The translations under genes and the position numbers were made by a program. From NCBI RefSeq assembly GCF_000240225.1, contig NZ_AGUD01000242.1:1-39463 (forward strand): 39,463 bases of DNA. The letters run 5' to 3'. This document shows, piece by piece, positions 21,671 through 29,819 of this stretch. This stretch comes from Patulibacter medicamentivorans (GTDB lineage: Bacteria; Actinomycetota; Thermoleophilia; Solirubrobacterales; Solirubrobacteraceae). Positions within the stretch are counted from its first letter, which is position 1. Each line of letters begins with the position of its first letter. A model generated the notes under the pieces. That model did not search any database and was not told the DNA's origin. It saw only the letters and a list, made by a program, of their open reading frames with translations.

Positions 21671-23442
21671 GCAGCGATCAGGCCCTCGACGGCCGCACCC
21701 TCGCCGGGTTCGTCTCGTCGATCGCCGACGGCCGTCGAGACGACGTGGCGCTGCGTCACAAGCACGACGGTGAATGGCCGGAGATCACCTACGGGGAGCT
21801 GGACGACCGGATCCGCGACGTCGCCCGCGGACTCGTGGCCCTCGGTCTCAAGCCGGGGGACCGCGTCTCGATCCTCGCGGAGACCCGACCGGAGTGGACG
21901 ACGGCGTCCCTCGCGATCACGCTGGCCGGTCTCGTGGTCGTCCCGATCTACCCGACCAACTCGCCGCAGGAATGCGCGTGGGTCCTGGGGGACGCGGGAT
22001 CGAAGGTCGTGATCGCCGAGAACGGTGCGCAGGCCGCCAAGGTCCACGAGATCCGGGGCGACCTCCCGCATCTCGAGTGCGTCGTGGTGATCGACGGTGA
22101 CGGCGGGCCCGACGCAGACCTGTCCCTGGACGACGTCGTGACGCGCGGCGAGTCCATCGACCGGGCTACGTTGGAGCAACGAAGCACCGCTACGGGCCCC
22201 GACGACGACTACACGATCATCTACACGTCGGGGACCACAGGGCCCCCGAAGGGCTGCGTCCTGTCACAGGGCAACTATCGAGCGATGCTCGAGATCGTGC
22301 GGGAGGCCGACCTCATCCAGCCCGAGGACGTCGTCTATCTGTTCCTGCCGTTGGCGCACGCGATGGCACTGCTGATCCAGCTCTCGGCCCTGGACCGCGG
22401 CGTCACCGTGGCGTACTTCGGAGGCGACACGACGCAGATCATCCCCGAGCTCTCGGAGGTCAGGCCGACGATGTTGCCGTCGGTTCCGCGGATCTTCGAG
22501 AAGATCTACGGCATGGTGACCTCCGCGGTCGACGCGGAGACGTTGAGTAAGGCGGTCGACGTCGGCGGTCGTGTCGAGGACCTGCGGCTCGCGGGGAGCC
22601 CGGTCCCGGCGGACCTCCAGAGCGCCTACGACCAGTTCGACGCGACGCTGTTCAGCAACGTCCGCAACGCCTTCGGGGGTCGCGTACGTCGGGCCGTCTC
22701 CGGCGCCGCCCCGATCGCCCCGGAGGTCCTCGAGTTCTTCTGGGCGGCCGGGGTGCCCGTGCTCGAGGGCTTCGGCATGACCGAGACGTCGACGGCGGCG
22801 ACGCTGTCGACGCCGGAGCACCATCGCTTCGGCTCCGTCGGTCGGGCGCTGCCCCGCGTCGACATCCGCATCGCCCAGGACGGCGAGCTGCTGGTCCGGG
22901 GACCCAACGTGTTCGGGCGCTACCACGGCAACCCCGAGGCGACCACGGCGACGCTCGTCGACGGCTGGTTGCACACGGGCGACCTTGGACGGATCGACGA
23001 GGACGGCTACCTGTACATCGTTGGTCGCAAGAAGGACATCATCATCACCGCCGGGGGCAAGAACATCGCGCCCGCGAATCTCGAGAACGACCTCAAGCGC
23101 TCCCCGTGGATCAGCCAGGCGGTGATGTACGGGGACCGCAGGCCGTACCCCGTCATCCTGGTCACGCTCGACGTCGACCGCGTTGCGGCCTGGGCGGCGG
23201 AGACGGGCGCGGAGGTCCCGGCGGGCGGCTTGCACGAGGACCCCACGATCCGCGGAGTCGTGCAGCGGGCGGTTGACGAGGCGAACGCCTCGTATGCGCG
23301 CGTGGAGCAGGCCAAGAAGTTCGCCATCCTCGGACGGGACCTCTCGCAGGAGACGGGCGAGTTGACCCCGACCTCGAAGGTGAAACGGAACGTGGTCCAC
23401 GAGAAGTTCGCCGACGTCCTGAACGCGTTGTACGAGACGTGA
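21667..23442 (+). CDS. long-chain acyl-CoA synthetase (FadD15-like)
   Basis: A 591-aa ANL-superfamily ligase. Visible motifs are the P-loop YTSGTTGPPKG, the adenylate site GFGMTET, the hinge GWLHTGDLGRIDEDGYLYI and GRKKDIIITAGGKNIAPANLE with the family Lys near the C-terminus (TPTSKVKR). It activates a carboxylic acid with ATP to the acyl-AMP and then to the CoA ester. Length and insertions match the FadD15/long-chain group rather than short ligases. It overlaps the upstream ACAD gene by 4 nt, so activation and first dehydrogenation are co-expressed. The acid could be fatty or a sterol side chain; the sequence does not say. Confidence 0.94.
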   Translation: MSSDQALDGRTLAGFVSSIADGRRDDVALRHKHDGEWPEITYGELDDRIRDVARGLVALGLKPGDRVSILAETRPEWTTASLAITLAGLVVVPIYPTNSPQECAWVLGDAGSKVVIAENGAQAAKVHEIRGDLPHLECVVVIDGDGGPDADLSLDDVVTRGESIDRATLEQRSTATGPDDDYTIIYTSGTTGPPKGCVLSQGNYRAMLEIVREADLIQPEDVVYLFLPLAHAMALLIQLSALDRGVTVAYFGGDTTQIIPELSEVRPTMLPSVPRIFEKIYGMVTSAVDAETLSKAVDVGGRVEDLRLAGSPVPADLQSAYDQFDATLFSNVRNAFGGRVRRAVSGAAPIAPEVLEFFWAAGVPVLEGFGMTETSTAATLSTPEHHRFGSVGRALPRVDIRIAQDGELLVRGPNVFGRYHGNPEATTATLVDGWLHTGDLGRIDEDGYLYIVGRKKDIIITAGGKNIAPANLENDLKRSPWISQAVMYGDRRPYPVILVTLDVDRVAAWAAETGAEVPAGGLHEDPTIRGVVQRAVDEANASYARVEQAKKFAILGRDLSQETGELTPTSKVKRNVVHEKFADVLNALYET

Positions 23443-23489
23443 AAGCGGGGGGCGGCCGGGTCGTGGGGTCCGCCGGTAAAGTCGGTGAC

Positions 23490-24050
23490 GTGCGCGAACG
23501 GATGAGCGAGCGGCTGATCCTCGACGCCGCGAAGGACCTGTTCTACGTTCGCGGGTTCACCGCGGTCGGCGTCAACGATCTCGGTGCGGCGGTCGGGATC
23601 AGCGGTCCGGCGATCTACCGGCACTTCTCCAGCAAGGCCGAGATCCTCACCACGTTGTTCGACGAGGCGATGGATCGGCTGCTGGAGCTCGCGGGCCCGC
23701 CGCTGGACGACCCGCGTGAGAACCTGCTCGCCCTGGCGCGCACGCACGCGGAGTTCGCCCTGCGCGACCGGGCGCTGGTCAGCGTGTACATGCGTGAGGA
23801 GCGATCGCTGTCCGACGCGGAGCGCACCCGGCTGCGCCGCCGGCAACGCGCGTTCGTCGACCGGTGGGTTCGCGCCCTGGAGCGCTGCGCACCGGACCGG
23901 AGCCCGGACGAGATCGAGGCGTCCGCCCACGCGCTGATCGGGATGCTGCTCTCCGCGGCGCACTGGCCCGCGTCGGTGCGGGGCAACGTGGCGTACGCAG
24001 ACCTGCTCGTCGATCTCGTCGACGGCGCGGCGACGCGCCTCGCCATCTGA
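23490..24050 (+). CDS. TetR-family regulator no. 3 (KstR2/SACE_7040-like)
   Basis: A 186-aa TetR protein with helix-turn-helix VNDLGAAVGISGPAIYRHF and SKAEIL, typical of the actinobacterial group that includes the cholesterol regulator KstR2 (family resemblance from memory). A GTG at 23490 lies 7 nt after TAAAGT (23477-23482), fitting a leaderless start; an earlier in-frame start at 23439 would add 17 odd residues. It follows the acyl-CoA synthetase by 47 nt in an operon that has GTTAAT-type sites, so it is the leading candidate to bind GTTAAT-N4-ATTAAC. That motif differs from the KstR2 site I remember, so specificity would be new. Confidence 0.9.
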   Translation: MRERMSERLILDAAKDLFYVRGFTAVGVNDLGAAVGISGPAIYRHFSSKAEILTTLFDEAMDRLLELAGPPLDDPRENLLALARTHAEFALRDRALVSVYMREERSLSDAERTRLRRRQRAFVDRWVRALERCAPDRSPDEIEASAHALIGMLLSAAHWPASVRGNVAYADLLVDLVDGAATRLAI

Positions 24051-24054
24051 GTCA

Positions 24055-24086
24055 CCTACCGTGTCCCGCTACGGGACTGTCGTAGG
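24055..24086. terminator. bidirectional hairpin between TetR no. 3 and GH57 gene
   Basis: A nested stem: CCTAC (24055-24059) pairs with GTAGG (24082-24086), and GTCCCG (24063-24068) with CGGGAC (24072-24077) around a 3-nt loop. It fills the gap between the two convergent genes and can serve both. There is no T-run. Confidence 0.55.
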
Positions 24087-24115
24087 CGCGGAGCGGACCC
24101 CTGCGGTGCACACCC

Positions 24116-25585
24116 TCAGCGGGGACCGACTCTGCCCGCCGACATCGCCTCCTCGATGTGGGGGGCGAGTCCGCGGAGCTCGCTGGGGAGGGTTCCGGGC
24201 GCGGCCAGCTCGCTGCGGAGCGCGGCCGCATGGTCGGCGAAGCGCCGGTCGGGATAGTCTCCGGCGGTTGCGAAGGTCCGGAGGAACGCCCAGTCACTGG
24301 ACTGCGCGGCGAGCAGCTCACGCCAGGCGCGAGGTGTGGCCCGGGGACCGGCGTCGACTACCGCGCGCTCCAAGCGCACCGTCTCGTTCGCGAGGGCGGC
24401 GACGCGCGGGCCGTTCCAGGTCGAGAGGTCGTGTCCCCGGCCCCAGGTCGTCGTCGTCGCCGCCGCGTCGGGCAGAGCTGACGCGCGAGCGCGCGACTCC
24501 GGACCGCCGGCGAGGTCGGCATGGGTGATCTGGAGGCCTTGTGCGACGGCCTCGTCCAGGACCGATTCCAGCCACCAGAGGCCTTCCGCCCACGCATGGC
24601 CCAAGAACTCGGTGTCGAACGCGACCGTCGCCAGACCGCCGGTCGCCACTCGCTCGCGAACCGCCCGGACGAACACCGAGGCGTCGCTGCGCGCCCGCTC
24701 GCGCGCCCGACGGGGGCACCATGGCCGTCCGTCGTTGCTCCAGGCTCGGAGTCGGTACCGCGTCAGGTGGTGGGAGTCGAGGTAGGGGGCGCCGGCGGGC
24801 ATGGCGCCGTCCGACCAGACGAGATCCATCAGGGAGCGGTCGAGCGGGAGGAGCACCGTGCCGGCCGTCGTCCGGTACGGCTGGAGGTGGTCGCGGGACC
24901 CCCGGCCGAGACGGTCCGTCAGATCGACGCAGGTCGTGCGCACCCCGGCCTCGGCGAGCGCGTCGTCAAGGCCGGGGGAGTACGCGCACTCGGGTAGCCA
25001 CAGTCCGCCCGCCCAATCCCCCGCACGCCGGCGGTGGCCGTCGACGCCGACGCCGAGTTGCGCCCGGAGGCCCTCGGGGGTCGCGACGAGCGGCAGGATC
25101 GCGTGCGTTGCGCTCGAGGTCCAGGTCGCGACCCGGACGAGGTCCCGCGCGAGGTCCCGGATCGCGGCGCCCGACGGGCGGCAGGTCTCCCTGTACCGCC
25201 TGCGGAGGACCTCGAGCGCCGCGGCCTCACCGGGCAGACCCTGTCGTCGGAGGTCGTCGATCTCGGCGCCGTACACGAGCTCGCGGGTCGAGTTCAGGAA
25301 TCGGTCGAACCGCGGCGCGACGCCCCGGGCCGCGAGCTGATCGGCCAGCACGGGCGTCACCGAGACGGTCACGGCCGGGCCGTGCGAATGCCGTTCGAGC
25401 AGGTCGAGCAGCGGCCTGTAGGTTGCGGACGCAGCCTCCCACAGCCACTCCTCGCCGAACGGCCAGGTGTCGAACCCCTCGACGTACGGGAGGTGCGTGT
25501 GCAGGACGATCGCGAGGGCGCCCGGTCGGCTGACGTCGCAGGCACGGTCGGTCCGTCCCGGCCGACCGGCGGGATCGTCAGGCAT
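24116..25585 (-). CDS. GH57 family 1,4-alpha-glucan branching enzyme-like protein
   Basis: A 489-aa glycoside hydrolase family 57 protein. The N-terminal ALAIVLHTHLPYVEG with WPFGEEWLWEA is the GH57 conserved region 1; GLWLPECAYSPG holds the nucleophile Glu and VAFDTEFLGHAWAEGLWWLE the acid/base Asp. The C-terminal helical domain is present. GH57 branching enzymes add alpha-1,6 branches to glycogen; some relatives only hydrolyse. It stands alone, convergent with TetR no. 3 and divergent from the mce operon, and is the only carbohydrate enzyme in the window. I chose the ATG at 25585 with GGGGGA 5 nt upstream; a start near 25687 would add 34 low-complexity residues. Confidence 0.88.
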   Translation of the reverse strand: MPDDPAGRPGRTDRACDVSRPGALAIVLHTHLPYVEGFDTWPFGEEWLWEAASATYRPLLDLLERHSHGPAVTVSVTPVLADQLAARGVAPRFDRFLNSTRELVYGAEIDDLRRQGLPGEAAALEVLRRRYRETCRPSGAAIRDLARDLVRVATWTSSATHAILPLVATPEGLRAQLGVGVDGHRRRAGDWAGGLWLPECAYSPGLDDALAEAGVRTTCVDLTDRLGRGSRDHLQPYRTTAGTVLLPLDRSLMDLVWSDGAMPAGAPYLDSHHLTRYRLRAWSNDGRPWCPRRARERARSDASVFVRAVRERVATGGLATVAFDTEFLGHAWAEGLWWLESVLDEAVAQGLQITHADLAGGPESRARASALPDAAATTTTWGRGHDLSTWNGPRVAALANETVRLERAVVDAGPRATPRAWRELLAAQSSDWAFLRTFATAGDYPDRRFADHAAALRSELAAPGTLPSELRGLAPHIEEAMSAGRVGPR

Positions 25586-25728
25586 GTCGATCCCCCGCCG
25601 CGGCCTGAGACGGTCGGTGCTGGTCGCGGAGGCCGTGGTCGACGAGAAGAGTGCCTGCGCGGGACGGGTGCCCGAGGCGCTCATCACTGCATCGAACAGG
25701 AAGAAAACACATCGTCGACGGAGAGTAA

Positions 25729-25767
25729 GTTAATGTCGATTAACACGACGTGTGCGGCGTAGCACAC
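25729..25767 (+). promoter_or_regulatory. GTTAAT operator and stem-loop before the mce operon
   Basis: GTTAATGTCGATTAAC (25729-25744) is a perfect 6+6 inverted repeat with a 4-nt centre, the same half-sites as at 37391-37406. Just behind it GTGTGC-GGCGTA-GCACAC (25750-25767) forms a perfect 6-bp stem ending 10 nt before the mce ATG, where a Shine-Dalgarno would be expected but is not seen. Confidence 0.7.
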
Positions 25768-25777
25768 CGATCGAAAT

Positions 25778-27184
25778 ATGCCATCTCGACACCCACTCCC
25801 GCGCCCGCTTCTCCTGCTCGTTGCGCTCCTGCTGACGGTGGTCGTCGTCGCAATGGTCGTTTCGGGCCGCGACGATCCGTACCGGGTGACGGTGGAGTTC
25901 GCCGACGCCGGACAGCTCGTCAAGGGCAACCTCGTCAAGGTCGGGGGCAGCACCGTCGGAACGGTCTCCTCCATCGAGCTCAACGATCGCGGTCAGGCCG
26001 CGGTGGAGCTGCAGCTGGAGGACAATCGCGTGCGACCGCTGCACCGGGGGACCCGCGCCGTGCTGCGCAACACCTCGCTGTCGAGCATCGCCAACCGCAT
26101 CGTGGTCCTCGAACCGGGACCCGACGACGCGGAGCCTCTCGCCGACGGGGGCACGATCGAGGCCGTCGACACGCGCGGCGCGGTTGACGTGGACACCGTG
26201 ATCAACACGCTTGACACGCGGAGCCGGGCGTACCTCCGGGACGTGGTCCGTGGCGGCGCGACGGCGCTGCGCGGAAACGAGCAGGCGACCAACACCTTCC
26301 TCGAGAAGATCAACCCCACGTTGACCCAGACGCGGCGCACCCTCGACGAGATCACCGCCGACGAGCCGGCCCTCCGGCGGCTGATCTCCGCGACCGCCGC
26401 CGTCTCGTCCGTCGTGGCCGGTCGGCGTGACGACCTGGGTGCGCTGATCGAGGGCAGCGCCACGACCTTGCGCGCCGTCGCGTCCGAGCGCGACGCACTC
26501 GCTCGTACGATTCGCCGCGCTCCGCGGGTCATCAACCGAGCGAACGGGACGTTCGCCGGCGTCCGGCCGCTCCTCCGCCGAGCCGAGCCGCTGCTGCGGT
26601 CGCTCCGCCCGGTGTCACCGCGGCTGTCCGGCGTCCTGCGGGAGACCGGCCCGCTCCTCCGCGACGTCCCGCCGCTGCTGGCCGACGCGCGGCGGACCGT
26701 CCCGTCGCTCAGGCGCGGCCTCGATGCGCTCCCCGGCCTCGCCCGCTCGGCGGTGCCGGCGGTCCAGCAGACGACCGCCGCCCTCGACGCCGCGGAGGGC
26801 ATCATCGACGAGGCGCGTCCCTACACCCCGGACGTCATCGGCACGCTGACGTCGTTCTACTCCGGCAAGGCCGCCGGTGGCTACGACGCCAACGGGCACT
26901 ACACGCGGATCTCGCTGAACGTCAGCAACGACACCATCCCCGAAGAGCTGGTCCCGGCGCCGCTCTCGGACGGCCTCGGGGGACTGGTCGACCTGCTGGG
27001 ACCGGTGACGGGCACCAACCTGTCGACCCCGCAGGAGCGTGTCCTGCGACGGTGCCCGGGCGGGACCACCCAGACGGCGGCCGACGGTTCCAACCCGTGG
27101 CCGGTCGGCCTCGGCGGGACCTGCGACCCCGACGGCGTCCCTCTCGGAGGGGCCGTGTCGCCGACCTCGGAGGAGGCGAAATGA
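25778..27184 (+). CDS. Mce protein 1 of the six-gene operon
   Basis: A 468-aa Mce-family protein with an N-terminal anchor (about 11-30), an MCE domain (about 35-118; FADAGQLVKGNLVKVGG, SSLSSIANRI), a long helical barrel-forming segment and a conserved tail (GYDANGHYTRISLNVSN, RRCPGG). It is the paralogue of the Mce gene at the left edge, with the same blocks in the same order. In characterised systems six different Mce proteins make one hetero-hexameric tunnel carrying lipids or sterols to the permease. Here the operon begins directly with mce, with no YrbE/MlaE genes in front. The start ATG is 34 nt after the GTTAAT palindrome. The stop overlaps the next gene by 4 nt. Confidence 0.95.
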   Translation: MPSRHPLPRPLLLLVALLLTVVVVAMVVSGRDDPYRVTVEFADAGQLVKGNLVKVGGSTVGTVSSIELNDRGQAAVELQLEDNRVRPLHRGTRAVLRNTSLSSIANRIVVLEPGPDDAEPLADGGTIEAVDTRGAVDVDTVINTLDTRSRAYLRDVVRGGATALRGNEQATNTFLEKINPTLTQTRRTLDEITADEPALRRLISATAAVSSVVAGRRDDLGALIEGSATTLRAVASERDALARTIRRAPRVINRANGTFAGVRPLLRRAEPLLRSLRPVSPRLSGVLRETGPLLRDVPPLLADARRTVPSLRRGLDALPGLARSAVPAVQQTTAALDAAEGIIDEARPYTPDVIGTLTSFYSGKAAGGYDANGHYTRISLNVSNDTIPEELVPAPLSDGLGGLVDLLGPVTGTNLSTPQERVLRRCPGGTTQTAADGSNPWPVGLGGTCDPDGVPLGGAVSPTSEEAK

Positions 27185-28440
27185 CCCCGGGATCGGTCGT
27201 GCGCTTGGCGATCGCGTCGCTGCTCGGGGCTGCGGCCGTCTCGGGATGCGGCGGTTCCGCGGCCGATTCCGATTCGTCGGTCGACGCGATCTTCCCGAAC
27301 GCCAGCGGCGTCGGGAAGGGGCAGGACGTGCGGATCGCCGGCGCCCCGGTGGGTTCGGTGACCGGTGTCCGATTGACGCCCGACCGACGGGCCAGGGTCT
27401 CGATGCAGATCGACCCGCAGTTCCTGCCGTTCCGGCGCGACGGCGGGTGCACGATCGAACCGCAGTCGCTGATCGGTGAGAAGTTCGTCAACTGCGACCC
27501 CGGCACCCCGGGCGCACGACCGCTCGAGGCCGGGGCGGGCGGCACGCCGACGGTCCCGCTGGCGCGGAACAGCAGCCCGGTTGAGCTCGACCAGGTCGTC
27601 GCGATGCTCGGCCAGCCGATCAACGTCCGGTTCCAGCTGCTCCTCAACGAGTTCGGGGCCGGGTTCACCACCCGTGGTGAGGACCTGTCCACGGCGATCC
27701 GGCGCGCCGTCCCGACGCTCCAGTACGCCCGGGACACGACACGGATCGTGGGGCGGGACCGCGACGCGCTGAAGCGCCTGCTCGCCGCGACGAACACGGT
27801 CGTCGGTGCCCTCGCCGCGAGCCGCAAGGCGCTGGGCGACAGCTTCGAGAACGGTGCGACGACCTTGGCCGTCACGAGTCGCTACCGCACCGAGCTCGAT
27901 CGGGCCATCCGCCTCCTTCCTCCGACGCTCAGCGCACTCAAGCCCGTCCTGCGATCGCTCCAACGCCTGACGGCGGACGGGACCCCCACCCTCGCCGCGA
28001 TCCGCCAGGCGACGCCGGCCGTCCGTCGGCTCGCCGGCGACCTGCCGCCCCTCGCGAAGGCGGCGCGTCCCGCCCTTTCGCGCGTGTCGGACGCTTCGGC
28101 GGTCGGCGCACCGGTCTTCCGGCGACTCCAGCCGCAGCTCCGGCTCCTCGAGCGCGACGTCGAGTCGCTGGCTCCGGCCACCGACCTCGCCGGGCAGCTG
28201 ACGCCGAGCCTCCGCGCCAACGCCGTCCCCGAGTCGCTGCTGAAGTTCTTCTACAACGGGAGCCTCGCGATCTCGAGGTTCAACAGCAAGGGCCACATCG
28301 TGGGCGCCAACCTCATCGCGCCGCTGTCGTGCCTCCCACTCGCGCTCGCCGGCACCGCGCCGGGCTGCTCGGCGCGATTCGCCGACGACGGCAACGGGCA
28401 GACCGAAGCGCGATCCGCGGACACCGGAGCACGCAGATGA
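27181..28440 (+). CDS. Mce protein 2, lipoprotein
   Basis: A 419-aa Mce protein with a lipoprotein signal peptide (lipobox VSGC, Cys23) instead of a plain anchor. The MCE domain follows closely (FPNASGVGKGQDVRIAG, LIGEKFVNCDPG). In mycobacterial mce operons the lipoprotein member is the fifth gene (MceE/LprK type); here it is second, so gene order differs. It ends in a Ser/Thr/Arg-rich tail. It is coupled to its neighbours by 4-nt overlaps on both sides. Role: one strand of the Mce tunnel, tethered by lipid (inference from family). Confidence 0.93.
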   Translation: MTPGSVVRLAIASLLGAAAVSGCGGSAADSDSSVDAIFPNASGVGKGQDVRIAGAPVGSVTGVRLTPDRRARVSMQIDPQFLPFRRDGGCTIEPQSLIGEKFVNCDPGTPGARPLEAGAGGTPTVPLARNSSPVELDQVVAMLGQPINVRFQLLLNEFGAGFTTRGEDLSTAIRRAVPTLQYARDTTRIVGRDRDALKRLLAATNTVVGALAASRKALGDSFENGATTLAVTSRYRTELDRAIRLLPPTLSALKPVLRSLQRLTADGTPTLAAIRQATPAVRRLAGDLPPLAKAARPALSRVSDASAVGAPVFRRLQPQLRLLERDVESLAPATDLAGQLTPSLRANAVPESLLKFFYNGSLAISRFNSKGHIVGANLIAPLSCLPLALAGTAPGCSARFADDGNGQTEARSADTGARR

Positions 28441-29819
28441 GGCGCCGGTCGTCGTTGGCGGGCAGCCCCGTCCTGATCGGCGCGGCGACGGCGCTCATCG
28501 CCCTGGTCGCCGTGTTCCTGGCCTACAACGCGAACTCGGGACTGCCGTTCGTCGAGACGTACGACATCACGGCCGAGGTCGCCGACGCGCAGCAGCTGAC
28601 CACGGGCGTCGACGTCCGGATCGGCGGCAAGCGGGTCGGGCAGGTCAACGGCATCACGGCCCGCAAGAGCCGGACCACGCCCGGCGCGTTCTCCTCGTCG
28701 CTCGAGCTGAAGCTCGACCGCGGTCTCGGGCCGATCCCGACCGACTCGACGATCCGGATCCGGCCCAAGAGCGTCATCGGCGCCAAGTTCGTCGAACTGC
28801 AGCTCGGACGGAGCCGCAGGACGATCGCCGCCGGCGGCGTCCTCCCCCAGTCCCAGTCGAGCGCCGCGGTCGACGTGCAGGACTTCTTCAACGCCTTCGA
28901 CGCCGGGCGACGCCGGGCGGTCCGTCGCGTGGTCAAGGAGTTCGCTTCCGCCGCGGCGGGCCGCGGGGCGCAGTTCAACGCCGGCCTCTCGATCCTGCCC
29001 ACGGCGCTGTTGGACGGTGGGCGCGTGCTCCGGACGCTCGCGGATCCGTCCACGGACCTCGACGGGTTCATCTCCGGCCTGGATCGGGCCTCGGGGGCGT
29101 TGTCACCCGTCGCTCCCCGGCTGCGGGCCGCGATCCCCGGTGCCCGCGACACGCTGGGGGCGTTCGCACGGGCGGACGATACCTTCGGGGAGAGCATCGA
29201 CCGGACCCCCGCGCTGGAGAAGGCGGTCCTCCGGGCCGAGCCGGTGGTCTCCCCGGTCCTGCTGGACGCGGCATCGCTGGCCCGCGAGCTGCGTCCCGGC
29301 GTCCGGGCCCTCCCCCGGACGGTGGGCGCGCTGCACGACGCCGTCGAGGTCGGAGTCCCCGTCCTGCGGCGGGCGATCACGCTCGGTCCGCAGCTGCGCG
29401 CGACGTTCGCCTCCCTCGACGACCTCGCGAGGCAGGACTCCACCACGGCGACCCTGACCCGTCTGGACCCGATCGGCCAGAACCTGCTGGCGGTGCTGCA
29501 GCACGTCGCCCCGCTCGAGATCCGCTGCAACTACCTCGGCCTGTTCGGCCGGAACTCGGCCGACATGCTGGGCGACGGGGACGAGTACGGCAACTGGTTC
29601 CGCGCCCCCCTGCAGGTCCTGGGCATCCAGAACTTCAAGAGCCCCGACGTCGCGCCGGACTTCCGGTACCAGGTGTACCCCGACAACGTCCCGGGAGGGT
29701 GCGCGATCGGCAACGAGACCTTCCGACGCGGAGGGCTGATCGGTCGCGATCCTGCTCAGGCCCCAGTCCGCAACCCCCGAACGCCCCGGCCGGCCGGCAT
29801 CCCGGAAGGACCCCGATGA
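28437..29819 (+). CDS. Mce protein 3
   Basis: A 460-aa Mce protein. A membrane anchor (about 9-32) precedes the MCE domain (about 40-125; EVADAQQLTTGVDVRIGGKRVGQV, PKSVIGAKFVELQLG), a long amphipathic helical region and a tail rich in conserved aromatic and Cys residues (APLEIRCNYLGLF, NWFRAPL). The tail ends in a proline/arginine stretch. The ATGA overlaps at both ends keep it in the same translation unit. Its exact subunit identity within the A-F scheme cannot be assigned by eye. Confidence 0.93.
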   Translation: MRRRSSLAGSPVLIGAATALIALVAVFLAYNANSGLPFVETYDITAEVADAQQLTTGVDVRIGGKRVGQVNGITARKSRTTPGAFSSSLELKLDRGLGPIPTDSTIRIRPKSVIGAKFVELQLGRSRRTIAAGGVLPQSQSSAAVDVQDFFNAFDAGRRRAVRRVVKEFASAAAGRGAQFNAGLSILPTALLDGGRVLRTLADPSTDLDGFISGLDRASGALSPVAPRLRAAIPGARDTLGAFARADDTFGESIDRTPALEKAVLRAEPVVSPVLLDAASLARELRPGVRALPRTVGALHDAVEVGVPVLRRAITLGPQLRATFASLDDLARQDSTTATLTRLDPIGQNLLAVLQHVAPLEIRCNYLGLFGRNSADMLGDGDEYGNWFRAPLQVLGIQNFKSPDVAPDFRYQVYPDNVPGGCAIGNETFRRGGLIGRDPAQAPVRNPRTPRPAGIPEGPR

